This document shows, piece after piece, positions 19,630 to 28,811 of a DNA stretch of 64,000 nt; within the stretch, counting starts at the first letter, position 1, and each line of letters begins with the position of its first letter. Source of the stretch: Rhodanobacter sp. MP7CTX1 (lineage in GTDB: Bacteria; Pseudomonadota; Gammaproteobacteria; Xanthomonadales; Rhodanobacteraceae); contig NZ_JACHCN010000002.1 of assembly GCF_014205795.1 (NCBI RefSeq), forward strand, positions 427,011 to 491,010, written 5' to 3'. The notes under the pieces were generated by a model, which was not told where the DNA came from, made no database searches, and saw nothing but the letters and a program-made list of their open reading frames with translations. Both the position numbers and the translations under genes were made by a program.

Positions 19630-22167
19630 ATGGATGTCGGACAGGATCGACGTCGTTCGCTTGCGTCGCATCAGGCCGCGCGCCTCAGCAGCGGACGCTG
19701 GCCTGCACGCGCGCAGCAATTGCTTGAGGCGAGCTTTACCCTATGCGCGGAAGGCCTGCACGAACCGTTACGGCGATGCCTGAGCGAGTTCGAGCGTGAA
19801 CTATTTACCCTGGCCGAGCGCACGCACCGGCACACCGAGCAGCAGGATTGCTTCGCCAGCCGGCAACGCGTGCTGCAGGATCGCACCGTGCTGGAGCAGC
19901 AATTCATCGCCCAGGTCGGCGCCGCGTTCAACAACATCGACACCGCTACCGCCAGATCAGAGGCACCGGCCGAGGCCAAGGCATGGCAATCGCTGGAGTT
20001 GCTCGATCCCGTAAAACAAGAGCTGACGATAGCCTTGAGCCAGCTGGGCACGCGTGGCGAAGTGCGTCACAGCAACGCGCTATACGAACTGGGTTACCGG
20101 CTCGCCGTGCTGGTGGGAGCACCGCCACTGGAGGCCGAATCGTTGCCGCTGGGACCGCATGCCCTGGCGCAGGCGTTTCACCAGGCCAGCAGCGCACTGG
20201 ATCTGCCGCTGGAGCACTATCTGCTCCTGCTGCAAAGTTTCGACCACTGGCTGATCCAGGCGCTGGCCCCGATCTACGACACCATCAACGCGCAATTGCA
20301 GGCCGACGGGATCCTGCCGCAGCTGCGCAGCATTCCGGTGCCGCGCCATGTCAGCAATCGGCCACACGTTGCCACGGCAGCCGAAGTAGCTGCCGCCGCC
20401 GCGACGGCGGCGGAACCAGCGCGCCACGCCAGTTCGGCCGGTGCGCCACCAGACGCCCCCATCCAGGTGCTGGAATCGCTTCGCGACCTGTTGGCGCAGC
20501 GACGTGCCGATCAGGGCATGGTCAGCGGTCAGCCAGCCGGGCGTGCCGCCAGCCCCGATGAACTGCAGGCCGCGCTGAGCGCACTGCAAGACCATCTGGC
20601 ACAGGTCACCGATCATGCCAGCCGCGAGCTGCGCAGCGCCCAGCGGTTGCGCGAAGAGCTGCTGACGCAGCTCAATATCGGCAACCCCAGTGGCGCACCG
20701 CGCACCCAGCTGAGCGATGTACAGGGCGACACCGTGGAGCTGGTCGCGATGCTGTTCGAGCAGCTCGGCCAGCAACTGCAGCAGAGTGGCAGTGCACGCG
20801 CCTTGCTCGGCGACCTGCAGCTGCCTGTCTTGCGCATGGCGATCGCCGACCATGGATTCTTCGAGAAGCCCGAGCATCCGGCGCGAAAGCTGCTGGACAC
20901 TGTCACCGGGGCCGCCAACGACTGGCTCGATGGCAGCGACGACGAGATCAATCGCCCCTTGGCGATCAAGCTCGAACAACTGGTCGCGCGCGCCAGCAAG
21001 GAACCGCCAAGTACCGGCCTGTATACGAGCCTGCTGGCCGATATCGAACATCATCTGGCACTGCTCACACGTAAGGCGCAAGCCGCCGAGCGCCGTCACG
21101 TGGAGGCCGCACAGGGTCGTGAGCGGCTGGATCAGGCGCGTCGGCGAGCCAGCGAACTGATGGCTGAGCGCTTTGCGCAATCACCGCCGCGTGGCCTGCT
21201 GCGCGCCCTGCTCGATCGGGCCTGGTCGGATGTGTTGGCGTTGACCTTGCTGCGTCATGGCGAGGACAGCGATGACTTCAGGGCGCAGCTGGCCATCACT
21301 GATCAGTTGCTCGGCCGGTTGCCGGTAGCCGACCGTCTGCAGTTGCAAGTGGACGTAGAAAACGGCCTGCAGCAGATCGGCATGCATGCCGAGGAATCGG
21401 TACAGGTCGCGCAGCGGCTGCTTGGCTCGGAAAATCCCGATCCATCAGTAGTGCTGCCGAGCGCCACCGATCTCGCGCTACGCCTGAAACAGCACCAGCG
21501 ATTGGGCGAGCACGCGGGCCAGGAGCCGGTCGCTGCACCTGCACCTGCACCTGCATCTGCACCTGCACCTGCACCTGCACCTGCATCTGCATCTGCATCT
21601 GCATCTGCCTCTGCACCTGCTTCTGCCTCTGCTTCTGCCTCTGCGCCTGCTTCTGCTTCTGCACCTGCTTCTGCGCCTGCTTCTGCTTCTGCACCTGCAC
21701 CTGCCTCTGCTTCTGCAACTGTCCCTAAACCTACCTCTGCGGCACCTACTGCTGCACCTACTTCTACGCCGGCATCTGCCCCTGCATCTCCGTCGGCATC
21801 CGCACCATCGCCGTCGCGAACGCCAGTCGCCAGCCCTCGCGCACGGCGCATCGAGCAGCATTTGCGCGAGTTGCCGTTTGGCAGCTGGTTCGAATTTGTC
21901 GATCCGACCACCGGGCTACTTGTTCAGCGCAAGCTGGCCTGGTATTCGCCGATGTCCGGCCGCTGCCTGCTGGTCAGTCGACGCGGCCAGCGCGGCGAGG
22001 AAATGAATCTGATGCAGCTGGCCCAGGAGATCGCCAGCGGCCGCGCGTGTGAAATGCCCACGCAGCGCGAGAGTCTGCTCGATCGCGCCTGGCGCAGCCT
22101 GACCGGCAACCTGCGTCAGCCGGTGGCCGCGCCGCGTCCGACCCCACAGGAATCCGATCGCCGATGA
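19630..22167 (+). CDS. DUF1631 family protein with Ala-Pro/Ala-Ser repeat linker
   Basis: An 845-residue cytoplasmic protein of the DUF1631 family; function not established. The body (about residues 1-600) is helical and Gln/Leu/Ala-rich. A low-complexity linker at 636-695 consists of thirty Ala-Pro or Ala-Ser dipeptides encoded by a 180-base hexanucleotide array. A Pro/Ser/Thr-rich stretch follows to about 735. A compact C-terminal domain (about 738-830) has GSWFEF, KLAWYSPMSGRCLLVSRRG and MQLAQEIASG, typical of DUF1631 C-termini. The stop overlaps the start of a PilZ gene by 4 bases, suggesting joint action with a c-di-GMP receptor. I give the 19630 ATG; a nearby alternative start is possible. 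Confidence 0.88.
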   Translation: MDVGQDRRRSLASHQAARLSSGRWPARAQQLLEASFTLCAEGLHEPLRRCLSEFERELFTLAERTHRHTEQQDCFASRQRVLQDRTVLEQQFIAQVGAAFNNIDTATARSEAPAEAKAWQSLELLDPVKQELTIALSQLGTRGEVRHSNALYELGYRLAVLVGAPPLEAESLPLGPHALAQAFHQASSALDLPLEHYLLLLQSFDHWLIQALAPIYDTINAQLQADGILPQLRSIPVPRHVSNRPHVATAAEVAAAAATAAEPARHASSAGAPPDAPIQVLESLRDLLAQRRADQGMVSGQPAGRAASPDELQAALSALQDHLAQVTDHASRELRSAQRLREELLTQLNIGNPSGAPRTQLSDVQGDTVELVAMLFEQLGQQLQQSGSARALLGDLQLPVLRMAIADHGFFEKPEHPARKLLDTVTGAANDWLDGSDDEINRPLAIKLEQLVARASKEPPSTGLYTSLLADIEHHLALLTRKAQAAERRHVEAAQGRERLDQARRRASELMAERFAQSPPRGLLRALLDRAWSDVLALTLLRHGEDSDDFRAQLAITDQLLGRLPVADRLQLQVDVENGLQQIGMHAEESVQVAQRLLGSENPDPSVVLPSATDLALRLKQHQRLGEHAGQEPVAAPAPAPASAPAPAPAPASASASASASAPASASASASAPASASAPASAPASASAPAPASASATVPKPTSAAPTAAPTSTPASAPASPSASAPSPSRTPVASPRARRIEQHLRELPFGSWFEFVDPTTGLLVQRKLAWYSPMSGRCLLVSRRGQRGEEMNLMQLAQEIASGRACEMPTQRESLLDRAWRSLTGNLRQPVAAPRPTPQESDRR
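21535..21714 (+). repeat. Hexanucleotide array in the DUF1631 gene (30 units)
   Basis: Thirty consecutive 6-base units of the form GCN-YCT, encoding Ala-Pro or Ala-Ser. The third base of the Ala codon and the first base of the second codon vary between units. Change in copy number would alter linker length by two residues without a frameshift. Confidence 0.9.
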
Positions 22168-22523
22168 ACCCGCCCGACAAAGCCAGCAATCAGCGTCGCG
22201 CCGAGCGCAAGCGCGCTACCTTCACCGCGATCGTGACCGATGTGATCAGCGGTCAGCCGATGGGGCACCTGGGCAACCTTTCCAGCACCGGCATGCTGTT
22301 GATCAGTGCGAACGAGCCACGCAGCGAAGCGCTCTACCAGGTAAGCCTGCCCCTGCCGTCGTCGGGCCGCCTGCTGACCCAGTCGCAACCGATCGAGGTG
22401 GGCATCCAGGAACAATGGCATGAGCCCGCCGCCAGTCCCGGACAGATCTGGGCCGGTTACCGGATCGTGGCAATCAGCGATGCCGACGCAGCCCGACTCG
22501 ACAGCTGGCTGGCGCAGGCCTGA
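22164..22523 (+). CDS. Single-domain PilZ protein (probable c-di-GMP receptor)
   Basis: A 119-residue stand-alone PilZ domain. Both c-di-GMP-binding motifs are present: RRAER (residues 11-15, the RxxxR motif) and NLSSTG (residues 38-43, the D/NxSxxG motif). It should therefore bind cyclic di-GMP, unlike degenerate PilZ proteins. It overlaps the DUF1631 gene by 4 bases, so the two are translationally coupled. Its output is unknown. Confidence 0.88.
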   Translation: MNPPDKASNQRRAERKRATFTAIVTDVISGQPMGHLGNLSSTGMLLISANEPRSEALYQVSLPLPSSGRLLTQSQPIEVGIQEQWHEPAASPGQIWAGYRIVAISDADAARLDSWLAQA

Positions 22524-22554
22524 GCGCCTCTTCATAATTGCCTGACCGCGGGTG

Positions 22555-22646
22555 GTAGGAGCGCACCCTGTGCGCGAAGCCTACGGAGCGATGACGCCAT
22601 AACGACGGCGCGCCGAAGATGCATCGCGCACAGGGTGCGCTCCTAC
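22555..22646. repeat. Palindromic intergenic element, family A (complete copy)
   Basis: Perfect 23-base arms at 22555-22577 and 22624-22646 (GTAGGAGCGCACCCTGTGCGCGA and its complement) flank a 46-base centre. A second near-identical element is at 27143-27214 and a single arm at 36524-36546, so this is a dispersed repeat. Confidence 0.85.
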
Positions 22647-22725
22647 AGATCGTTCCCATTGCTCGCGTTGTCGAATCCACCGCAGCGTGCTGCACGATTC
22701 GGCGCCCCGCCCCGCAGGAATCCTC

Positions 22726-24042
22726 ATGCACCAATCACTCGCTTCGCTCTATCCACAGCACTTTTCCACCCTGCTAAAACGCGCGGACAACGCACTCGCG
22801 CTGGGCGGTTTCGAGCACCTGCTGATTGCCGCCGGCACGCCGCTGCGCAAGTTTCTGGATGATCAGGACTATCCGTTCGTGGTCAGTCCGCACTTCAAGC
22901 ACTGGCTGCCGCTGACCGATGCGCCGGGCAGCTGGATCGCCTACACGCCTGGCAGCAAGCCGAAGCTGATCTTCCTGCAGCCGCGCGACTACTGGCACGT
23001 AGTGCCACAGGCGCCGCAGGGTTACTGGGTCGAACATTTCGACATCGTGATCGTGCGCAACGCCGCCGAGGCGGTGGCGCAACTGCCCGCCGGCAACCGC
23101 GCGGTGATCGCTGCCGCCTGCCCCACACAGGAAGGTGTCGAAGCGAACAACCCGGCTGCGGTGCTCGACTACCTGCACTGGTATCGCAGCTACAAGACAC
23201 CGTACGAGCTGGAGCTGATGCGCGAAGCCAGCCGCATCGGCACTCGCGCGCATCGCGCCGCCGCACAGGCGTTCCACGCCGGCGCCAGCGAGCTGGCCAT
23301 CCAGCAGGCCTATCTCGCCGCCGCCGGACAAACCGATGCCGAGTTGCCGTACGCGAATATCGTGGGCTTGAACGAACACTGCGCGGTGCTGCACTACACC
23401 AACTTCGACCGCAAGCCACCGACGCATGGCCGCTCGTTCCTGATCGATGCCGGTGCCAGCGCGGCCGGTTACGCCAGCGACATCACGCGCACCTACGCCG
23501 CTGCGAATGGCGGCGAATTCCAGGCACTGATCGACAGCGTCGACGCTGCCCAGCAAGGTTTCGTCAGCAAGGTGCGCGCGGGGCAGAGTTACCCCGATCT
23601 GCATATCCATGCCCATCACGTGCTCGCGGGCGTGCTGCGCGAACATGGCTTCATCCGGATGAGCGAAGAGAGTGCCGTGGCGTCCGGCGTGACTGCCGTG
23701 TTCTTCCCGCACGGACTTGGCCATCCTATCGGCCTGCAGGTGCACGACGTCGCTGGCTTCCAGCAGAGCGAATGCGGCGGCACCATCGCACGCCCGGCCG
23801 GCCATCCCTATCTACGCATGACGCGCGCGCTGGAACCGGGCATGGTGGTGACGATCGAGCCCGGCCTGTACTTCATCGACATGCTGCTGGAAGAGCTGAA
23901 AGCGAAGCCGCAGGCGGGCGAGGTCGACTGGGCCAGGGTCGATCACTTCCGTCAATACGGTGGCATCCGCATTGAGGACGACGTGGTATGCACCGACGGT
24001 GCACCGGAGAACCTTACGCGGGATGCGTTCGGGCTGGCCTAA
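22726..24042 (+). CDS. pepQ: Xaa-Pro dipeptidase PepQ
   Basis: A cytoplasmic M24 metallopeptidase hydrolysing X-Pro dipeptides. 438 residues from ATG 22726, close to E. coli PepQ (443). The five metal ligands are in LIDAGA, ASDITRTY, HGLGHPIGLQVHD, VVTIEPGLYF and GIRIEDDV. The N-terminal MHQSLASLYPQHF matches PepQ starts; the longer frame from 22687 is rejected. It stands alone after a palindromic repeat. Confidence 0.93.
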   Translation: MHQSLASLYPQHFSTLLKRADNALALGGFEHLLIAAGTPLRKFLDDQDYPFVVSPHFKHWLPLTDAPGSWIAYTPGSKPKLIFLQPRDYWHVVPQAPQGYWVEHFDIVIVRNAAEAVAQLPAGNRAVIAAACPTQEGVEANNPAAVLDYLHWYRSYKTPYELELMREASRIGTRAHRAAAQAFHAGASELAIQQAYLAAAGQTDAELPYANIVGLNEHCAVLHYTNFDRKPPTHGRSFLIDAGASAAGYASDITRTYAAANGGEFQALIDSVDAAQQGFVSKVRAGQSYPDLHIHAHHVLAGVLREHGFIRMSEESAVASGVTAVFFPHGLGHPIGLQVHDVAGFQQSECGGTIARPAGHPYLRMTRALEPGMVVTIEPGLYFIDMLLEELKAKPQAGEVDWARVDHFRQYGGIRIEDDVVCTDGAPENLTRDAFGLA

Positions 24043-24201
24043 GCCGGTTGTCGCAAAGGCGGCGGAATCGCTGCTGCCTGCTTTGGCGCCAAGCCACCGC
24101 CGCGGCGTAGCTGCGGCGATCCGCCACTGTGACGTTCCTCCACACTCACACAACACCTGGGCGGCGTATGCTTGCGAACAGCTACCGCAAGGATCCGCCG
24201 T

Positions 24202-24432
24202 ATGCCCAGCTCCGCGGTCACCCAACCTCCGACAGAAATGGCCAGCACGCCGCGCCGACCGCTGCGCAGACTGACGCTTGAATTATTCGGCGTCATCGCG
24301 CTCAAGATCGTGCTGCTGATGCTGATCTGGTGGTTGCTGTTCGCGCCACAGCCGAAACCCGATACCAGCCCGCAGGCGATCGCACATCTGCTGGCACCCA
24401 CATCCCAAACGCCACCCGCAGGTCACCCATGA
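24202..24432 (+). CDS. cydP: Small cytochrome bd-associated membrane protein CydP
   Basis: A 76-residue protein with one transmembrane helix (about residues 35-52; LTLELFGVIALKIVLLML then IWWLLFAP) and a Pro-rich tail. It matches the CydP family of putative small subunits encoded just before cydA in some proteobacteria. Its stop overlaps the cydA ATG by 4 bases, which places it first in the cyd operon. AAGGA precedes the ATG at 24202. Confidence 0.8.
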   Translation: MPSSAVTQPPTEMASTPRRPLRRLTLELFGVIALKIVLLMLIWWLLFAPQPKPDTSPQAIAHLLAPTSQTPPAGHP

Positions 24433-25994
24433 TCATCGATGCCGATGTCGTCACGCTGTCACGCCTGCAATTTGCGCTGACCGCGCTTTACCACTTTCTG
24501 TTCGTGCCACTGACGCTGGGACTCGTGTGGATCCTGGCGATCATGGAGAGCGTCTATGTGATGACCGGGCGCGAAGTATGGAAGCGAATGGTGCAGTTCT
24601 GGGGCGTGCTGTTCGGCATCAACTTCGCGATGGGCGTAGCCACCGGTGTGACCATGGAGTTCCAGTTCGGCATGAACTGGGCGTACTACTCGCATTATGT
24701 CGGCGACATTTTCGGCGCGCCGCTGGCGATCGAAGGCTTGATGGCGTTCTTCCTCGAAGCGACGCTGGTTGGCGTGTTTTTCATGGGCTGGGATCGCATC
24801 TCGCGAATCAAACATCTGCTGGTGACATGGTTTCTCGCACTGGCCACCAGTCTGTCGGCACTGTGGATCCTGATTGCGAACGCGTGGATGCAGCACCCGG
24901 TCGGTGCCGCGTTCAACCCGCAGACCATGCGCATGGAAGTGACCTCGTTCTCCGAGGTGCTGTTCAACCCGGTCGCACAGGACAAGTTCGTGCACACGGT
25001 GAGCGCGGGCTACGTGATGGGCTCGATGTTCGTGCTGTCGATCAGCGCCTGGTACCTGTTGCGCGGGCGCAATATCGATTTCGCGAAACGCTCGATGACC
25101 GTGGCGGCGAGTTTCGGATTGGCCGCGGCGTTGTCCGTGGTGGTGCTTGGCGATGCATCGGGCTACGCCGTTTCGCTGAACCAGAAGATGAAAATGGCTT
25201 CGATCGAAGCGATGTGGCATACCGAACCCGCGCCGGCGTCGTTCACGCTGGTCGGCATTCCCGACATAAAGGATCGCACGACCCTGGGTGCAGTCCGCAT
25301 TCCCTGGGTGATGGGATTGATCGGCACCCACTCGCTGGACGAGAAGATACCGGGCATCGATGAACTGGTGGGCGTCGCCAAGGGGCGCATCGTCCAGGGC
25401 ATCGCGGCGTACGACGCGATGCTTGCGTTGCGCCAGGACAAGAACAACGCGCAGGCCAAGGCGACACTCGCTGCCCACGACGCCGACCTGGGCTACGCAC
25501 TCCTGCTCAAACGCTATGTCGATGATCCACGTCAGGCTACGCCGGCGGATATCCAGAAAGCAGCCGACAGCACCATCCCGAATGTGCCCGTACTGTTCTG
25601 GGCATTCCGCATCATGGTCGGCTGCGGCTTCTACTTCATCGCACTGTTCGCGCTGTCGTTCTGGAAGGCCAGCACGCGCCAGCTGGACAGCCAGCGCTGG
25701 TATCTGCGACTCGCGCTATGGAGTCTGCCGCTGCCGTGGCTGGCCATTGAACTGGGCTGGATCGTTGCCGAATACGGACGCCAGCCTTGGGCGATCGAAG
25801 GTGTCTTGCCCACCGCACTGGGCGTGTCGTCGGTGAGTGCCGGCCAGGTGCTGACGTCACTCGGCGGCTTCATGTTGTTTTACACCGCGCTGGCCATCGT
25901 CGACGTGACTCTGATGCTCAAGTTCACGCGCAAGGGACCCGATGGCCTGGGCATTTGGCCGTCCATCGACCCATCCACCACAGCCGGTCATTGA
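24429..25994 (+). CDS. cydA: Cytochrome bd ubiquinol oxidase subunit I
   Basis: The quinol-oxidising subunit of cytochrome bd, a high-affinity terminal oxidase in the inner membrane. 521 residues, like E. coli CydA (522), with a long Q-loop between about residues 245 and 390. Haem ligands are recognisable: His in ALYHFLF, His in [14 protein letters not shown], and Met in [11 protein letters not shown]. Start at ATG 24429, overlapping the cydP stop; the longer upstream frame lies within cydP and is rejected. cydB follows after 10 bases. Confidence 0.95.
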   Translation: MIIDADVVTLSRLQFALTALYHFLFVPLTLGLVWILAIMESVYVMTGREVWKRMVQFWGVLFGINFAMGVATGVTMEFQFGMNWAYYSHYVGDIFGAPLAIEGLMAFFLEATLVGVFFMGWDRISRIKHLLVTWFLALATSLSALWILIANAWMQHPVGAAFNPQTMRMEVTSFSEVLFNPVAQDKFVHTVSAGYVMGSMFVLSISAWYLLRGRNIDFAKRSMTVAASFGLAAALSVVVLGDASGYAVSLNQKMKMASIEAMWHTEPAPASFTLVGIPDIKDRTTLGAVRIPWVMGLIGTHSLDEKIPGIDELVGVAKGRIVQGIAAYDAMLALRQDKNNAQAKATLAAHDADLGYALLLKRYVDDPRQATPADIQKAADSTIPNVPVLFWAFRIMVGCGFYFIALFALSFWKASTRQLDSQRWYLRLALWSLPLPWLAIELGWIVAEYGRQPWAIEGVLPTALGVSSVSAGQVLTSLGGFMLFYTALAIVDVTLMLKFTRKGPDGLGIWPSIDPSTTAGH

Positions 25995-26004
25995 GGATCT
26001 CACC

Positions 26005-27135
26005 ATGCTCGACTACACCACGCTGCGGGTGATCTGGTGGGCCCTGCTCGGCACGCTGCTGATCGGCTTCGCCATCATGGACGGCTTCGATTTCGGAGTC
26101 GCCGGGCTGCTCAAGGTCCTGGGTCGCGACAATGAGGAACGTCTGGTGCTGCTGGAAGGCATCGAGCCCACCTGGGAGGGCAACCAGGTGTGGTTCATCC
26201 TTGCCGGTGGCGCCACGTTCGCGGCATGGCCGATGCTCTATGCGGTATCTTTTTCCGGCATGTATTTTGCGATCGCACTGGTCTTGCTTGCCTTCATCCT
26301 GCGCCCAGTCGGCTTCAATTTCCGCGGCAAGATCCATGACCCGCGCTGGGCTTCGTTGTGGGACTGGGTGCTCACCGGCTCCGGGCTGGTGGTGATGCTG
26401 GTGTCCGGCGTCGCGTTCGGCAACCTGTTCCTCGGGGTACCGTTTCAGTTTGACGATGACCTGCGCATGAGCTGGCATGGCGGCTTCTTCGAACTGCTGC
26501 ATCCGTTCGCGCTGTTGACCGGGCTGGTGTCGCTGAGCATGCTGCTGGCGCATGGCGCCTGCTGGGCTGCGCTGAAGGCCGACCACACGATTGCCGTGCG
26601 CGCAGTGAAAGTCGCCCGCTGGATGACGCTGATTTACGCCGCGCTCTATGTGCTGGCCGGTGTCTGGGTGGCCTACGGCATTCCCGGTTATGCGGTGGCC
26701 GGGCCGGTGGTGATGGATGGTGTTTCCAATCCGTTGTACAAGCAGGTGGCTCAGGGCGGCAGCTGGTTTGCCAGCTACATGCAATACCCGTGGTTCTGGG
26801 CCGCACCATTGCTCGCACTGGTTTCCGCGGTCGGTGTGCAACTGTTGATCAGCCGACGCAGCGTCTCCGCCTTTATCGCCAGCAGCCTGATGGTGGGCAG
26901 CACGATCGCGTCGGCCGGTTTCGCCCTGTTTCCATTCCTGCTGCCGTCCAGCCTCGACCCTCGTTCCAGCCTCACTGTGTGGGACGCTTCCTCAAGTCGT
27001 GGCACGTTGCAGACGATGCTGGTGGTTACCGCCGTGCTGCTGCCGATCATCATCCTCTACACCAGCTGGGTCTACCGGGTGATGCGCGGACGAGTCACGC
27101 TGGAACAGATACGCAAGGCGCACGGCGGCTATTAA
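26005..27135 (+). CDS. cydB: Cytochrome bd ubiquinol oxidase subunit II
   Basis: The second membrane subunit of cytochrome bd (376 residues; E. coli CydB 379), with about eight membrane helices. The N-terminal [10 protein letters not shown] and [10 protein letters not shown] motifs and the internal WEGNQVW segment are characteristic. GAGG lies upstream of ATG 26005; the longer frame from 25942 is within cydA. A palindromic repeat separates it from cydX. Confidence 0.95.
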   Translation: MLDYTTLRVIWWALLGTLLIGFAIMDGFDFGVAGLLKVLGRDNEERLVLLEGIEPTWEGNQVWFILAGGATFAAWPMLYAVSFSGMYFAIALVLLAFILRPVGFNFRGKIHDPRWASLWDWVLTGSGLVVMLVSGVAFGNLFLGVPFQFDDDLRMSWHGGFFELLHPFALLTGLVSLSMLLAHGACWAALKADHTIAVRAVKVARWMTLIYAALYVLAGVWVAYGIPGYAVAGPVVMDGVSNPLYKQVAQGGSWFASYMQYPWFWAAPLLALVSAVGVQLLISRRSVSAFIASSLMVGSTIASAGFALFPFLLPSSLDPRSSLTVWDASSSRGTLQTMLVVTAVLLPIIILYTSWVYRVMRGRVTLEQIRKAHGGY

Positions 27136-27142
27136 TTTTTCT

Positions 27143-27214
27143 GTAGGAGCACACCCTGTGCGCGATGCCTTTCGCAGGATCGCCAAGAGCATCGGGCACA
27201 GGGTGCGCTCCTAC
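27143..27214. repeat. Palindromic intergenic element, family A (copy inside cyd operon)
   Basis: Arms of about 24 bases at 27143-27166 and 27191-27214 match the element at 22555-22646 with a few changes (GTAGGAGCACACCCTGTGCGCGAT). It sits between cydB and cydX, where the folded RNA could separate the expression levels of the two. Confidence 0.85.
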
Positions 27215-27280
27215 AACAATGTACTCGGCGCTCTTTGGTTTTCTTGCAACCGCTTCTACACCGACACGAGGTAAGCCGGC

Positions 27281-27421
27281 ATGTGGTATTTCTCATGGAT
27301 TCTGGGGCTGGGTCTGGCCTGCGCCTTCGCCATCCTGAATGCGATGTGGTACGAGGTGCACGCCACCGACGAGGCGAATCTCCGCCGCGCTGATTCACAG
27401 CTGCCGGATGAATTGAGCTGA
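27281..27421 (+). CDS. cydX: Cytochrome bd small subunit CydX
   Basis: A 46-residue single-helix protein starting MWYFSWILGLGLACAFAIL, with the CydX signature Trp-Tyr-Phe-Ser-Trp start and the N-A-M-W-Y-E motif at the end of the helix (residues 20-25). CydX stabilises the haem pocket of cytochrome bd. GAGG lies 9 bases upstream of the ATG. It is too short for most gene callers. It follows cydB by 145 bases across a palindromic element, and it ends 10 bases before the convergent pepP stop. Confidence 0.93.
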   Translation: MWYFSWILGLGLACAFAILNAMWYEVHATDEANLRRADSQLPDELS

Positions 27422-27431
27422 CCCAGGGGGA

Positions 27432-28811
27432 CTAGCGTGCGGCCAGCAGCGCCTCGATTTCATCGGCGTCTCTGGGTACCGCAGCAGTGAGCACCTCGTT
27501 GCCGTCGCGGGTGACCACCACGTCATCCTCAATGCGGATGCCGATACCGCGCCAGCGCTCTGCCACCGTTCGATCGTCCGGCGCCACATACAGGCCCGGC
27601 TCCACCGTCAGCACCATGTCCGGCTCCAGCAGGCGCGATTCGCCATCAAGGCGGTAGTCGCCGACATCGTGCACATCCAGGCCCAGCCAATGGCCGGTCT
27701 TGGCCGGAAAGAAACGTTGATAGCTGCCATCGGCAATCGCCGCATCGGCATCGCCCTTGAGCAGGCCGAGCTGGCATAGACCTTCGGCGAGCACCCGTAC
27801 GGCTGCCAGATGGGCAGCATTGAATGGCTGACCGGGGCGCACCTCGTCGATCGCGGCCAGCTGTGCAGCCAGCACCACTTCGTATAGCGCGCGCTGCTCG
27901 CGACTATAACGGCCGTTGAGCGGAAACGTGCGGCTGATGTCGGACGCATAGCAATCAAGTTCTGCACCGGCATCGATAAGCAACAGGTCGCCTGTGTTGA
28001 GCGGCGCGCGATTGGCCTGGTAGTGCATCACGCAGGCGTTCGCGCCGCCGGCGATGATCGGCGGAAACGCCGGCACCGCGCCGCGGCCGCGGATCACCCG
28101 CAGCAATTCCGCTTCGACCTCATACTCGTGACGTCCCGGGGTCGCCACCTGCAGTGCCGCAAGGTGCGCCTCGACCGCAATCGCGGCTGATGCCCGCATC
28201 AGCTTCAGCTCGGCGCGCGACTTGTACAGCCGCAAGTCGTGCAGCAGATGGCCGAGCGCGACGAATTCCTTCGGTACCACGCCGCCGCCACGCAGCTGAC
28301 GCAAGCGACGCATCCAGCCAAGCAGTTGTGCATCGAACTCCGGCTCGCGGCCGAAGTGGCAATATACACGGCCACGACCTTCGATCATGCCGGGCAGGAT
28401 GTCGTCGATGTCCTCGATCGGAAACGCGTCGTCCATGCCGTACTCGGCCACCGCTCGCTCGGTGCCAATCGACTGGCCATGCCAGCGTTCACGCGCGGGA
28501 TCGCGCTCGCGGCAAAACAACACGACCTCACCATGCCGGCGACCGGGCAGCAGCGCCAGTACCGCATCAGGCTCGGGAAAGCCGCCCAGATAGTGAAAAT
28601 CCGAATCCTGCCGGTACGGCCATGCCGCATCGGCATTGCGCATGCGCTCGGTCGCCGCTGCGACCAGCAGCACGGCATCTTCGCCGGCCATTTGCATCAG
28701 CTGATGGCGCCGCCGCGCGAACTCCTCTCGTGAGATCGCCAACGCCGCCAACGCCGGTGCCGTCGGAATCAATGCAGGCTGCCGCTGGCGGGCTTCCCGT
28801 GCGCGGTGCAT
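27432..28811 (-). CDS. pepP: Xaa-Pro aminopeptidase PepP
   Basis: A cytoplasmic M24B aminopeptidase P, releasing N-terminal residues from X-Pro peptides. Metal ligands are in LIDAGAE, ASDISRTFP, GLDVHDVG, VLTVEPGLYV and GIRIEDDV. The N-terminal creatinase-like domain (EEFARRRHQLMQM, HYLGGFPEPD) is intact. The ATG at 28811 gives 459 residues but overlaps ygfB by 43 bases. A TTG start near 28772 would give a length closer to E. coli PepP (441). ygfB-pepP is a conserved pair. Confidence 0.93.
   Translation of the reverse strand: MHRAREARQRQPALIPTAPALAALAISREEFARRRHQLMQMAGEDAVLLVAAATERMRNADAAWPYRQDSDFHYLGGFPEPDAVLALLPGRRHGEVVLFCRERDPARERWHGQSIGTERAVAEYGMDDAFPIEDIDDILPGMIEGRGRVYCHFGREPEFDAQLLGWMRRLRQLRGGGVVPKEFVALGHLLHDLRLYKSRAELKLMRASAAIAVEAHLAALQVATPGRHEYEVEAELLRVIRGRGAVPAFPPIIAGGANACVMHYQANRAPLNTGDLLLIDAGAELDCYASDISRTFPLNGRYSREQRALYEVVLAAQLAAIDEVRPGQPFNAAHLAAVRVLAEGLCQLGLLKGDADAAIADGSYQRFFPAKTGHWLGLDVHDVGDYRLDGESRLLEPDMVLTVEPGLYVAPDDRTVAERWRGIGIRIEDDVVVTRDGNEVLTAAVPRDADEIEALLAAR

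Noticed and set aside
21535..21714. Possible CRISPR or tandem regulatory array
   Set aside because: The 6-base units lie in frame within a gene and encode dipeptides; there are no spacers.
24043..24201. FNR/ArcA-type site upstream of cydP
   Set aside because: I looked for TTGAT-N4-ATCAA or similar and saw none.
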